Below, piece by piece: positions 24,133 through 34,836 of a stretch of DNA of 64,000 nt (its first letter is position 1; each line of letters opens with the position of its first letter). The notes under the pieces were generated by a model. The model saw only the letters and a program-made list of their open reading frames with translations, was not told where the DNA came from and did no database searches. This DNA is from Auricularia sp. M13 (lineage: Eukaryota; Basidiomycota; Agaricomycetes; Auriculariales; Auriculariaceae): positions 372,001-436,000 of the forward strand of contig CM073195.1 in assembly GCA_037042915.1 (NCBI GenBank), written 5' to 3'. The position numbers were made by a program, and so were the translations under genes.

Positions 24133-24459
24133 CCGTCGTCCAGTAGCTCGGCGATAGCTCTCGGCGAAGCGTTGTGTTTTGTGATCACCCTAGATCGGAG
24201 CGAGGGTACTTTCACCAAGAAAGGTCTCGGTATGAAGGTGAGATGTTGTGTCTCACATTATACACCTCCCTTTTACTGAGCATTCCTGTAGACAATTGCC
24301 GTTGAACTGTACAGTCGCGAATATCGTATCATCTCCTACTACAACCCCTTCGACGTCCGCGATGGCAACCTTGCGCGCGCGTCAGACCATCCAGCGTATA
24401 CTTGCCTCGGGCTGGATCCGGTGATCCTGCGCGAGGCAAAATACAAGACCCGCGAGTAG
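24133..24459 (+). CDS. C-terminal exons of an unrecognised gene
   Basis: Exon to 24237, intron 24238-24291 (54 nt, GTGAGA...CTGTAG), exon 24292-24459 with stop. The phase is 0 on both sides. The first exon reads ALCFVITLDRSEGTFTKKG; the second reads YSREYRIISYYNPFDVRDG and ends in KYKTRE. Upstream, 23950-24065 has coding-like text (FDVEPENVDSCAAISCSYD), but I could not join it in phase. The product is unknown. This may be the tail of a gene carried between the inverted arms. Confidence 0.4.
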
Positions 24460-24514
24460 AACGAAGTACGGGTTCACTTGCTGTACGTTTACTTTCTATC
24501 AGTCACATATTGCA

Positions 24515-25402
24515 GTCGCCCATCACAAGCTTTATGGCAGGACCATCTTGCATAATGGGGGGCTAAGAACTGCTATCGGCACGATGATCCGGGACAGCGA
24601 GTCTGCATTCGGGGACGCCTCGACTTCGGGCTGTCCGACTCGTCGATCTACTCTCCGATACTGACTCAAGAGAACCCAATCTTCCTTGCACCCATGGATG
24701 TCTGTGGTCGCGTCCCTTCCCGCTCATGGGCTCGGCCTCAACCAACCGGATATTCACTGGGTGCCGATAGGGTCCGCGCAAGCGCCTCCGGTGCCAGTTG
24801 CGCTGGTGCAGCAAGGCTACATGAAGCTGGAGGGCGACGTCGACGAGCGTGTGGCCTTGCAGTCCACTAGCCGCATGCTGTCCTTCGCGCCGCCGGCGGG
24901 GCCGCCGCCCAGCATGCAGTGCACCCCCAGCGGCCTTCCTGACACTCCGCTTTAATCTCCCGCGACTCAGCTGTCTGTGCAGGATGAAAATGCCTACGTT
25001 TACGTGCTCTCGCACGCCCTCCACCCGATTACGTCGCAGAGCACCCGCAGGCCTCCTCCACGTCTTCGCACCGCGCCATCGCCCGCATCGGACAACGCGA
25101 TGTACTCGCCTCCGACCAATATCCTCATGGCCCACGTGCCTCAATACCCTTCTCCCCTCTCCACGGCCATTGCCATGCCGTCGCCTCTGCACTTCCTACC
25201 TACGCCTCCGCTGTCGAGGGCGAAAGAGCAGGCACCTGCCCTCTACGTTCCGTACTACCCCGTTTCCGACGACTCAATGCCCCTCTCCGCCGAGCCGCTC
25301 GAGCTGACGCTGCCCGACACGATGTTCAACTTCAACTCGACGCCCGTCTCCACGGCCCACGAGCAGAACGCGCGCGTCGCCCAAGGCTACACACGATTCT
25401 AA
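24515..25402 (+). CDS. Pro/Ser-rich coding fragments, unrecognised
   Basis: Coding-like text runs in order through 24515-24660, 24686-24955 (contains QPDIHWVPIGS and VQQGYMKLEGDVDERV) and 24977-25402 (Pro/Thr/Ser-rich, ending in VAQGYTRF and a stop). The frames differ and I found no convincing intron joining them, so either introns are missed or the gene has decayed. There are no domains. It shares strand and spacing with the preceding fragment and could be part of the same transcription unit. Confidence 0.4.
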
Positions 25403-26184
25403 CGCGCCATGTAGGTCTCCGACCACGACGAGCTCACGATCACTCCGCTGGTACTCTGTTCCCCGGTCTGTCTGTCTGGTGTAGTATCACACATGTTGTT
25501 GGCTGCCCTTCTCCCCCCCATTCCATGCATATGGCGGTGTGCGGCCCGCTGTAAGTCTCATTATCGCATTCACATCTTGGTCCCAGCTTTCGCCCTTCCC
25601 CTCATCGCAATGCCGCATCACTCCTCACCCATGGACATGAACTGCCGGCCTCTTCCATTCCCATCTTCGCAATAGTTACCCCACAGTGTAGACGCTCTTG
25701 TAGCGATGTTATGCAGCCCGCCTCGGCCTACATACCGGGGCTGATTGCACCTCCCTGCCGCCAGCACCCCGCGCATGCCTTGTACGTGTACTTTACGACC
25801 CATTTCCAAAAATCCTGTATCTTGCGGACGACGTGCCACCGCCCCGACATTCAAAGAATGACTGTGACTGTGATGATCAAGCCCGCGAACATTCCGCCAG
25901 TGTGCCAGCATCCGCTCCCATGCGCCGAACACAATTTCTGCATGGCAAAGAGCTGCGAGTGGCGTCAAATCTCTGCCCGCAGGTATTCTCAGTGCCACGC
26001 GCCCACTAATCCCAGCTGAGCTGATGTCGATACACCCGCGCCGCTGAATCTTGAAAGTTGAACGCATATAACGTAGATTGCGTGACCCAAACGCGTGGCA
26101 CCCTGAGACCGGCTCCCCAAGCGGCCACCAGGTGCACGGCGGACGTCGGTTGCTTATTTTCCGCTTTCGGGTGTTGTCTAGCCA
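25403..26184. other. No gene supported
   Basis: Open frames without domains on both strands. Nothing repeat-like was seen before the inner edge of the right arm at 26185. Confidence 0.4.
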
Positions 26185-26202
26185 CACCTGAAGCGATGTC
26201 CG

Positions 26203-26268
26203 TGGAAGTCTTTACTTCGAACGATTGTCTTCGAACGTCAAAGTCTGCGAAGGAGACTAGTGGAAGTC
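26203..26268. mobile_element. 50-bp insertion with 8-bp flanking duplication
   Basis: TGGAAGTC occurs at 26203-26210 and 26261-26268. The 50 bp between them and one copy of the 8-mer are absent from the left arm. The insert has no obvious terminal inverted repeats. It contains CTTCGAACG twice. Confidence 0.75.
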
Positions 26269-27436
26269 ATTGCAAGTAGACTGAGAGAGCGCAAGGAGCG
26301 ACCGTGGTGAGATCTCTGAGTCATCTCACCTCCAGCTGGATGTCCGGCATGGCAGACGCGCTATAAACGCGCATGCGGGGCAGCGTTGGGTGGCGGGGAC
26401 CGTGTGGCGCGGGACCAATCCGGAGATGCCGATGAGATCACTTCCCGATTGGGCGGTCGGCGAGCGCGCGTGCGGAGTTATCACGCTCAATCTCGAACCA
26501 ACCAGAGGCAACTAGACACGTGAACGACGGGTACCTAGCAGGCCCAGCGCTGCTCTCGCATTGTATTGCGCGCAAAACCGCGCATGAAGCGCGAAGTAGG
26601 ACACCAATGGCTGGGGTGTGGAGGCATATCGGCTTCCATTGCGCGTCGCGACGACTACATGAAATATGTTGCGTGTAGCGCGTCCTCGTGAGGCGGAAAA
26701 GGCGTTATGACGCTATGGATGCACGGCGACAGCGCATTGGAGGCCGATGTGCAGCCAAACGACCAGCCCAGCATCATCCGCGCGCACACCAGGGGGAACG
26801 GGTCCGCCGATCAGCAGGTCACGCGACCTCGTGCACACCTCGAAGGCTCGGTAGGAACAGTAAGACCACTGGATAATGAAGTTGATGGTCGTTTTCCATT
26901 CACAGTGGACTTCTCACCGTAATCTCATCTGTGGAACGGAGGATTTGTGGGTAAGGAACGTTTCGACCGGCTTGAACAGAGACGGTACTGAGTCATTGAA
27001 TCTCAACCAGGGCTATCTCTTGAGGACGAGCAACGCACAGCAATACAAAACTTACCATATGTACTGCAGGGAACGGCGAAACGAGAAATCGACTGCGAAC
27101 AGAAAGAGGACGCGACGGAATAAATTGGTGAAGTGCTCATACTGTTCTGAATGAGCTGCCCATGCTCACCAACACGAATGACATTGGGATCGCAGGGCTG
27201 CCCATGCAGGGAGACGGGTCCGGAAGCATTTCGGCGCTGGACTTGGGCGGATTTTCGCCCAAGTCCCTGACTGGGCAGTCTCGGCTGTGGCCGACATCTT
27301 CCCGACCACCACCACTCACGGTGTCCAACGCCATCAGCACCCCGCAACCCCACCCCCTCCCCGCCTTGCTCTGCGCCGGCCACCCTAGACGTTAGGTGTG
27401 GCCGTAGTCGCGGCGCAGGTAATATATCCAACTGCT

Positions 27437-28158
27437 TCGCGCGCACAGACGTGGGCGCTCCCCTGCCAGTCCACATTGCGCACCGCGACGCGAAACGTGA
27501 GTGACGTTCTTATTCACTGTCATCCTGAATGCCTGGGTCGCAGACGAGATGTCGGTCGCCGTAGAGCGAAGCTCAGGGCCCAGGCCAGACGTTGGCGATC
27601 GGGTGTACGGCTTGCTCTGCGGCGAGTGCTTCACTCGCTGTTGGAGCTCTGCAGCAACTCGCGCGTCGATGCAGACGCCAAACTTGCCTGGGCTCAATGT
27701 CATTGTTTTCGAAGCTAATCAAATTCTGTAGAGCACTCCCCTCACTGTCGACATCGCGCACCGCGACGAGAAACGTGAGTACATGTTTCTTCACTGTCGT
27801 ATTGCATGCCTGGGTCGCAGACGAGATGTTACTCGCCGCAGAGCGAAGCTCGGGGCCCAAGCCAGACGTTGGCGATCGGGTGTACGGCTTGCTCTGCGGC
27901 GAGTGCTTCACTCGCTGTTGGAGCTCTGCAGCAACTCGCGCGTCGATGCAGACGCCAAACTTGCCTGGGCTCAATGTCATTGTTTTCGAAGCTAATCAAA
28001 TTCTGTAGAGCACTCCCCTCACTGTCGACATCGCGCACCGCGACGAGAAACGTGAGTACATGTTTCTTCACTGTCGTATTGCATGCCTGGGTCGCAGACG
28101 AGATGTTACTCGCCGCAGAGCGAAGCTCGGGGCCCAAGCCAGACGTTGGCGATCGGGT
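27437..28158. repeat. Tandem array of 277-bp units, right copy
   Basis: Same units as 7641-8408 in reverse orientation; equivalent points at 27714 and 27991 are exactly 277 bp apart. The outermost unit is cut at 28158, 114 bp shorter than on the left. On the plus strand each unit carries a GTGAGT...GTCGCAG segment (for example from 27774). Confidence 0.88.
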
Positions 28159-28194
28159 CGCCTGCTCTGCGTGAGTGCTTCACTCGCGGTCATC

Positions 28195-28694
28195 GTCAGT
28201 GCTCCATAAACGACTTCGCCCGCTGCTCACGCCGCGAATCAGCAGCTCATACTTTTCTTCGCGAGTGCCGCCCTTCATGTAGCCTCCGAGCCGGCCAGGT
28301 CGTTGCACGTGCTTCATAACTGGCTTTGCCCACTGCTCACGCTGTTAAGCAGCACTGTATCGTCGCTGTGACCGCGATTGACGAGCTCCTCCTTTGCCGG
28401 GCTCCTATGAGTCGCCCGGCCGTCGTGAGTGCTTCATTCAACGCTCTCGTCGCTGCTCACGCCGTCCAGGTGTCCTGTGTTGTTCCTGTACCTGGCGATG
28501 GCGAGCTGATCCTCGGTGCCCGGTCGTCGTCAGCGCCCTCTCAACCGCTTCAGCCGCAGCTTACGCCATCTAACAGCAACTTATCGTCGCTATATGTCTT
28601 CCCCGCTCTATGCTCCTTCACCGCGCCCCTCACCGCACGCCCGATCGCCGTAAGTGCTCCATACCACGCCGCGGCCGCTGCTCACGTCGTGCAG
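28195..28694 (+). repeat. Exon-intron-like satellite, array 2
   Basis: Same family as 22979-23597. Clear intron-like segments are 28425-28469 (GTGAGT...GTCCAG), 28529-28576 (GTCAGC...TAACAG) and 28650-28694 (GTAAGT...GTGCAG), plus a first one from 28195. One unit near 28307 has lost its GT-purine donor (CACGTGCTTCAT). The array begins just outside the right inverted arm. Confidence 0.85.
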
Positions 28695-28968
28695 CATTCG
28701 GTTATCGTGGCCGCCATTCTTCGCTCTTCTCCCTCAGCGCGGCCGGAATGCGTACGGGCTTCACAACCCACTCTGAATCCACTTGCATGTCCTTCCTTCC
28801 CCGGCGCCCCGGGATCCTTTCCTCATTGAATGAGATATTTACTTCATCGTTCTCTTTGCCTTCTACAAGTGCTACATATCCGGCACCGATCTCTCGAGGT
28901 TTCACGATCGTTCTACATACTTCTAACAGTCCAAGTACTCGATGGTCAAGATCGCGGGCCCGTTGCAC
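28695..28968. repeat. Direct-repeat partner of 23598-23879
   Basis: Colinear with the copy after array 1. Arrays 1 and 2 with these tails form direct repeats about 5 kb apart, one inside and one outside the right arm. The ends are not LTR-like (no TG...CA, no short duplication seen). Confidence 0.7.
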
Positions 28969-29367
28969 CTGCGTATAACTCACGTCAATTGCGTGCGACG
29001 GGTCGGGCTAGTGGTCCCCATGGGGCCCGTGAGTTTGTTTGATCACAGTGGTCGGGCGACTAACCTTGTGAAAGAAATGCTGTTTGTTCGATATGGGCGA
29101 GGAAGCCGTGTTCATGTTCAAGGAGGAGGGAGGTTGGTCCGTCCGGGGTAGGGTACAGTAATATTTATGTATCTGCACAAGGCACGTCGCGGTTTCCTTT
29201 GTACGCAGGTGCATTAGGCACTGGCGGGCCGATACCGAGAACGCTACAAAGAAAAATCCAGGAAGGAAGTAATTTCACACAAGTGACGCTGCCCGCGTGA
29301 GTCGCGCTTGGAGGCCTCATGGCATTCCTTTCATGCAATCTCCTTTGTAGTCTTTGTACGACCTGGG

Positions 29368-29375
29368 TATATAAT
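29368..29375 (+). promoter_or_regulatory. TATA box of the retropepsin-like gene
   Basis: TATATAAT lies about 85 bp upstream of the proposed ATG at 29459, a reasonable distance for a fungal core promoter. The 28969-29367 region upstream contains no gene I can support. Confidence 0.5.
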
Positions 29376-29458
29376 CCGGGGTACCGCGACCTTTGCCGCC
29401 GCGTAACCAACCTCCTCCCAGTCCTCGCTGAGACCCATTTGCACCTCTCAACAGTCCA

Positions 29459-30536
29459 ATGCCTGTGAGCTCTATGCGGTACCTTTCGCCTCCTCCTGAC
29501 CATTGCTAATCTATCATTTAGTGCATCTTGAGCAAACCTGCGGGTGGCTACAAAGGTCTACAACGCAGTCACATCCTGCGTTCGGCGCTAGGCTGGCAGC
29601 AGAACCTCTTCGACCGCGTTCAGGCGAGTGTTCTGAGGTTGTCGCGCTGTTGTTTTGACACAACGTCAGGCGTTTGTTTGCCGTGAGATTCGCGAATATA
29701 TGTGTGCCAGCGGCGAACCAATCCAGCTTGGCTCCTTCGCCGTTAGCGACGTATGCACCAAGGTATGTATCCCATTCACGGGCGTGGATCTTAGCTCTGA
29801 CCTCGCTCAGACACAGATCAACTTCCCCGAATTGCCATTCTACGAAAACGACTGGCACGTGAAGGCGATACTGAAGCGATACATGCGCAACATCCGTCAC
29901 GCCGCACGACGCCGCCGTCGAAAGGCAACAAACTCAGCTGGTCCCAGCGACTGCATCGCGAACGTCGCTCCGCCGAGAGGCCCAGCCGCTTCCAACTTAG
30001 TGGAGACGACGTCGGTTCCACCATCTTTCTGCAAGCTTCGCCTGGAGCAGAGGATTGACGGCGGGGACGATCCGTGCAACCTGCGCGATGTGCCCATCTA
30101 TTGGGGAACTGCTCATGGATATCATCTGCGGGTGCATCCTGATACCGGCAAAGAACGAACGTACATTTCGTTTCATGCAGCTCAGCGCATTGGAGCCATG
30201 ATGCAGTGTGTTCCCTACGCAGGTTGGAAGGAAAACGTGGACGATGTCGAGCTTGTCCGCTTCAACAACGGCGGCAGGTGGGCGTGTCTCGCGAAGGCAC
30301 ATTTCACAGTCGACTTCGACAGCATGAAGGAAACCATGACCGCCTTCGTGGTCGACTCGATGCTCTGCGGCGTCGATCTCGTCGTAGGGGCGAAGTGGAT
30401 TCGCAATCACGAGGGCTGGACGGACTGGAGGCACAGGAGATTCGTGTTGAGAGGCTGCCGCGGGGGTTTCCACTACATGTTGCTTCGGGATCGCGACGAC
30501 GATGAGTTCTTTGACTTCGTGGACCATATGGAGTAG
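29459..30536 (+). CDS. Stand-alone retropepsin-like aspartic protease domain protein, 308 aa
   Basis: Exons: 29459-29464, 29522-29623, 29670-29762 and 29811-30536, phases all 0. Introns are 46-57 nt. The second starts GCGAGT and ends GTCAG, a GC-AG intron; the others are GT-AG. The N-terminal part has the FP-x-LP-x-YENDW text seen in Agaricomycete hypothetical proteins, then a basic stretch (ARRRRRK, about residues 98-104). The C-terminal part fits a retropepsin: catalytic-site DTG at residues 178-180 (genomic 30141) followed by KERTYIS and AAQRIG, then a strand ending DLVVGAKWIRNH and DWRHRRF, matching the ILG-type second half. The residue after DTG is Lys, where Ala, Ser or Thr is usual, so activity is uncertain. 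No reverse transcriptase, integrase or LTR is nearby. It may be a domesticated retroelement protease or a solo fragment. Confidence 0.7.
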
Positions 30537-30689
30537 TGAAAAGGATGCCTGGGATACTTTTTGTATGTATCAACGGGCTAGGGAAAGACGGCGTTGAACG
30601 AACGAGGAAAATTGTAAATGCAGCGAATCAGAGAAGCATATAGTTCGCGTCTGGGGATAACTGATGCCAGCAGATTCAGTTTATGACAG

Positions 30690-31450
30690 GCGGTGGAAGT
30701 CCAGCATATAAGAGAGCTCGCACATTGTGAGGCGCAGACGAACTATAAGGTCGTAGGGCGGCCGACGAAAAAGCGACAATAAGTGACTGTTGAACGGCGT
30801 AAGTAACGGCCGGCGGAATTTATGGAACGCGGGGGGGGTTACCGCTGAGCTCTGTAAGCAGCGGCTAGAGCGGTCAACGGAGCACTGACAGCCAGCGCGA
30901 GCGCCGTGAGGGCGCGGAGAAAGAGTAGGTGGCCAACGGCGGGTACAGCGAGCAGACAAAGCTGCTCGACGGCGTGAGCAACGACAGAGCCATCTATAGA
31001 GCACTTACAACGACCCAGGGCGCTGTAAGGGCAGCAGGCCAAAGGCAAATCCGGTGCCATCAATTACTGCTGGACGGCGTGAGCAGCTGTCAGGGAACGG
31101 TTTGTCAAAGAGCACTTACGACGACCAGGAGCGTCGTAGGGACGGGGCAAATAAGAAGCTGACCCACGGCAGGTCCAGCGATGAGATGTCCCTGACGAAA
31201 GGCATGAGCAGCCGTCAGAGCGGTCTAAAGAGCACTTACGACGGCCGGGCGGGTTCGGAGCGCCCAAGGAGAGGAAGAGTTGGAAAAGGGATATTAAACT
31301 TGCTGCTGGACGGCATTAGCAGGGGAAAGCGGTTAATGAAGCACTTACAACGCCCAACCAGCTTATGAGGGAGCAGGTAGCGGGTCAACAGCGGGTTCAG
31401 CGACGACACACGGCTGCTCGACAGCGTGAGCAGCGACAATAGCATTGAAT
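30690..31450 (-). repeat. Exon-intron-like satellite, array 3
   Basis: Same satellite in reverse orientation. Minus-strand intron-like segments include 31348-31303, 31239-31192 (with CTGAC), 31119-31067 (with CTGAC) and 31008-30962. Each begins GTAAGTGCTY and ends in CAG. The 58-72 nt spacers again resemble GTCGCTG...CTGCTC...GGTCGTC. Outer units near 30840-30880 and 31400-31440 are degraded. Confidence 0.88.
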
Positions 31451-32238
31451 GAATGATTATGAGAACCAGCGCATGCATCGTCAGCGGGTATGCGATGGCG
31501 TGGGAGATGTGAGCGCGACCACAATTTGCGCTGGGCAGGGGATCGCTCGCGCTCGAGCGCTGTATGCTATATAGTATCGTGGGACCCGCAGATATCGACA
31601 GATGGTGAATCGAGCGGCCCGGCGTCACGATCGCAATATGTGGCTGTTTAGGTCGGCCACGATGGGCACGAGATCCTGGCGCGAACCGTCTGGCCTGGCC
31701 GCTCAGTGCGCAGCTGCCTCAGAGTCAACCACCTGCAACATCCACCGTTGCATGCGCACCGTTGCACGCCTGTGCCCGTCCAACGGAACCATGCGTCGTC
31801 GCGCAAGACCCAGTTGTCTTGACAACGCCGCAGTCGTGCTTCCCGGCATCGCGTTCGTGAACGTTGTGGTCAATAGCTAGCCGGCCACTTCCGCGCAGAT
31901 TTGCAACTTCATACCTACCTACCTCATGGCTCACATTTTACGGCGCGATCGCATACACTATACTACATATTTACGTGGAAGATTCGGTTTCCGTAGCTTT
32001 TCCTTCCAGACAACGGGGAACGTTGCTTGTGGCGACGCTAGACTGTGCATCAGTAGCGTGAACAATATGGATAGCAACATAAGATACCTGAAGTAGGTCC
32101 GGTATCAGTTTTGTGGGGTTCCAGTACATGAAGAGTTGTTGGCCCCGCGGAAATTCAAGCTTTACCAGCTGCCCAGCATCATCAGCGCTCAATACAGGCT
32201 TCCGACTCGCTCATGCCTTACCTCCATCATGCGGACAA
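31451..32238. other. No gene supported
   Basis: A plus frame at 31602-31880 is open and a TATATAG lies near 31568, but there is no domain and no splice support. Confidence 0.35.
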
Positions 32239-32877
32239 TTAGTAGTTCGTCGACCGCGTAATATAAGCATCTTGGATCATTTGCGTAGTGTGAAACCAGC
32301 CTGGGGACTGAGTACTGCTCGGTGGGGCCGGTTGTTGGAACAAGATGCCGAACGGCTCGGCGCTTGCAACATTGTCAAAGGGCACGCCGAGCTCAATACA
32401 TGGCGGAGGAGCGGGGGACGGGCACGTTTTACCAGGGTGTGCAATGGACCCAGTCGACGGCGACATCAATGCGTAGACTGCACCGTCGTTGTTTTCGGCG
32501 TTCATTGCAGTGCTCTGTCAAGATCACCCGTCAAAAACAGGGGTCGACTCACCCGGGGTGCCTTCCACGGAAAAGCTCGTTTCCTCGATAGTGGGGGGCT
32601 CGACGTCGGCGTCGAGGTTGATGTCCTTGTCGCTCACATATCCTTCCTGCCCCATGCGTTCAGCCTTCATTTCTGTAACTGGCGGCCCATTAACGTACCT
32701 CTCCCGTGCTAGTCTATTCACATTCCATGAAGTTGTCTCTTTCAATGGGTACCGACACTCTTTCTGACTGGGGCTGCGATGGATGGAGAATATCATGAAG
32801 TTGTTTGTCAAAAGGGTTTTGGTGGAGCTGGCGGAGATATCAGCTCGAGAACGTTGCGGATGGGACACCACAAACAT
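32239..32877 (-). CDS. Possible two-exon gene, unknown product
   Basis: Exons 32877-32553 and 32477-32239 are joined by a 75-nt GTGAGT...GTGCAG intron with matching phase 1, giving 188 codons with stop. The middle is acidic (DKDINLDADVEPPTIEE), the C-terminal part Pro/Ser-rich. The start is uncertain, since further exons may lie upstream. No domain was recognised. Confidence 0.35.
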
Positions 32878-33327
32878 AGTTGGGCGTGCTCTCGACCATG
32901 AAGGCCGCTTAACTAAACCCGGCTTTAACTAAACCCGGCTGCCAGGTCCTCATCGTTGCCGCACCCGGTGTCGGCGACGACAGAATCGTTTAAGCCGAGC
33001 GGCCAACGGGGGGGGGGGGGCTGAGGCAAATCGAGCTCGGAGTTGCCAGGGTTGCGAGCCATGGGAACAGCGCGTGGTGAGAAGGTGTTGAGGGGTGGAA
33101 GAATTTGACAAGGGAGGTGCGCGGGGATTGAGCACAGTCAAATGTCGCGCTCGAGCACACGCCGGCAAAAGCCGTAATGCGGCCTGAGGGAAATAGGGCG
33201 CGCTCAGCATGCAGGGTCCTTTCCCATACGATCACTGAAACACAAAGGGCGCCGATAGGCGTAGCATTGGGAAGAATGCAGGGTCGTTTTCGTTACAATC
33301 GTCCACCCTGACAGAGGACGGCGACTA
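32878..33327. other. Simple repeats, no gene
   Basis: Contains a 16-bp tandem duplication (TTAACTAAACCCGGCT, about 32910-32940) and a G run at about 33008-33020. No gene is supported. Confidence 0.5.
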
Positions 33328-33505
33328 CAGTCGAAGCCGTTTTAACCCATAGCATTTGGGACCACCCAGAAGCTATGGGTTATGAGAATTATGGCCAAAG
33401 ACGGCGTGCATTTGTATGCAAATCTCGATTCCGGAGGCAGCCAAACGCTCTGGCAGGCTATGGGTTGTGGGCGAAGACGGCTATGGGTTATAAGGGCTTC
33501 GACTG
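33328..33505. mobile_element. Tc1/mariner-type MITE, 178 bp
   Basis: Inverted termini CAGTCGAAGCC...TAACCCATAGC (from 33328) and the reverse complement ending at 33505 match over about 26 bp except four central positions. TA flanks both ends (33326-33327 and 33506-33507). The CAGT start and TA duplication fit Tc1/mariner. The TATGGGTT motif recurs internally. Confidence 0.75.
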
Positions 33506-34836
33506 TAGTTCAAGGCAAAAGAAGCTCCCTCTGCCTCTCCACGGAGGCCGGGAGCGGGGAGCCGAGGATAAGTAGTAGGACCCTGCAACTCGTGATTAAG
33601 CAGGATGTTTCAGCAGTCTAATGGGCACGCAGCCCACCTGCAACAATGTGCACGATGCACCGCGCCCGATGCGCACGTTCCCTCGGCCCGATGATCGCGC
33701 TGCAGCCCGATCGCTGCCGACAGCGCATCGGCCACTTCTTAAGCGCACGTCGCGCCTCGCTTGCTCTCGATCCGTTTTTGCGCTCGCCGCGCCGTATCGT
33801 ATCGTTGCGACGTAGCCCATTAGCCCCAGGCTCGGCTCCAGGGTGACGCAAGCTTGTAATGATCGAGCCGGTCATCTGGATAGGATAGGATAGGATAAAA
33901 AGTAAGACGGGGAGGTCCCTAAGGAACGACCGCTCTGCGTGTGCTATATATATATACAATTCAACACCGCAGACACCGAGCAACCAGCCGCGCGGATGTT
34001 CCTGCACAATCCGCATCACCGACCATTAAAGGTAGATCCTCAGGTAAAACTCGGCAGTGGATAAAAAAAACCCCGTGGGACAAAAAACCAACCACTGCCG
34101 AGAATGAACAGCTGTTCCCGGCGTGTCCATCTAACTCCCTGAGACCATGATTTGGGCTGCACAGGATTAACTCTAGACAGCCAATTAAACGGCACTATGA
34201 GAATGGGTTGGGATAATTCTATCGCGTATGAGGTCACAGCAAGGCGTTGCCACACTCCTGCAGTCCGCTCTGAGACGGAGCGCGAGCCTCTGCAAACTAC
34301 TGTAAGACCATCGTCAACCCGAAATTGGCGGCAACAGCGGTATCGACTGCGGCCCGTCGCAAGCGCCCTCTCTGAAGTCTCCGCGGAGAATAGTAGAGGC
34401 CGCCATAGTCGCACAAAGGCGCACGTGCGACGTCCGATCAGAGTCGAGCTCCGAGTCGTGCTGCGGCGGCGACCGCCGCAATTCCAGTGCCTTCGCTCGT
34501 AAGAGCGCGGAATTACTTCTGCCGCACAATCGATCATTGCACCTTGCACAAGTCGTCGCATGCGACTGCATGAGCATCCCCTGTGACTTGAGCCGTAATT
34601 ACAACAAGATCGTCAAGAAATTATTCCCTCGAACCTCGTCGCTATTGGGGTGATTAAACCGTCTGACATTCCAACCTAGTAATTTCCACTTTCCCGTTGT
34701 TTCCTTCCCCTACTTTACGTATGTCAGCCCTCTTTGATTTCTACCTACCGTCCCAGGCCGCCACCTCTACTAAGTCAGAACTCAACCACACCTCAGCTTA
34801 TTCAACGCTCGAACAAGTTTTTTTTCGCGACTGTTC
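33506..34836. other. No gene; two inverted-repeat structures
   Basis: A perfect 11-bp hairpin stem, CTCGGCAGTGG / CCACTGCCGAG, lies at 34050-34060 and 34092-34102 around an A-rich loop. A weaker pair, CTAATGGGC / GCCCATTAG, sits at about 33619 and 33817. A GGATA repeat (x4) is near 33880. Open frames are not supported as genes. Confidence 0.45.

Larger units (their letters stand above)
26185..28158 (-). repeat. Right arm of the long inverted repeat
   Basis: Reverse complement of 7755-9670, running from CACCTGAAGCG at 26185 to GATCGGGT at 28158. It is 58 bp longer because of a nested 50-bp insertion plus its duplicated flank. Beyond 28158 the match breaks inside the third 277-bp unit, although short blocks (TGCTCTGCG, AGTGCTTCACTCGC) continue to about 28187. 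Confidence 0.92.

Noticed and set aside
22979-28968. Possible LTR retrotransposon with direct repeats about 5 kb apart
   Set aside because: The direct repeats contain tandem satellite, lack TG...CA ends and short duplications, and enclose no gag, reverse transcriptase or integrase; one lies outside the right inverted arm.
32910-32940. Telomere-like CTAAACCC repeats
   Set aside because: Only two 16-bp copies, and the unit is not the TTAGGG repeat expected in basidiomycetes.
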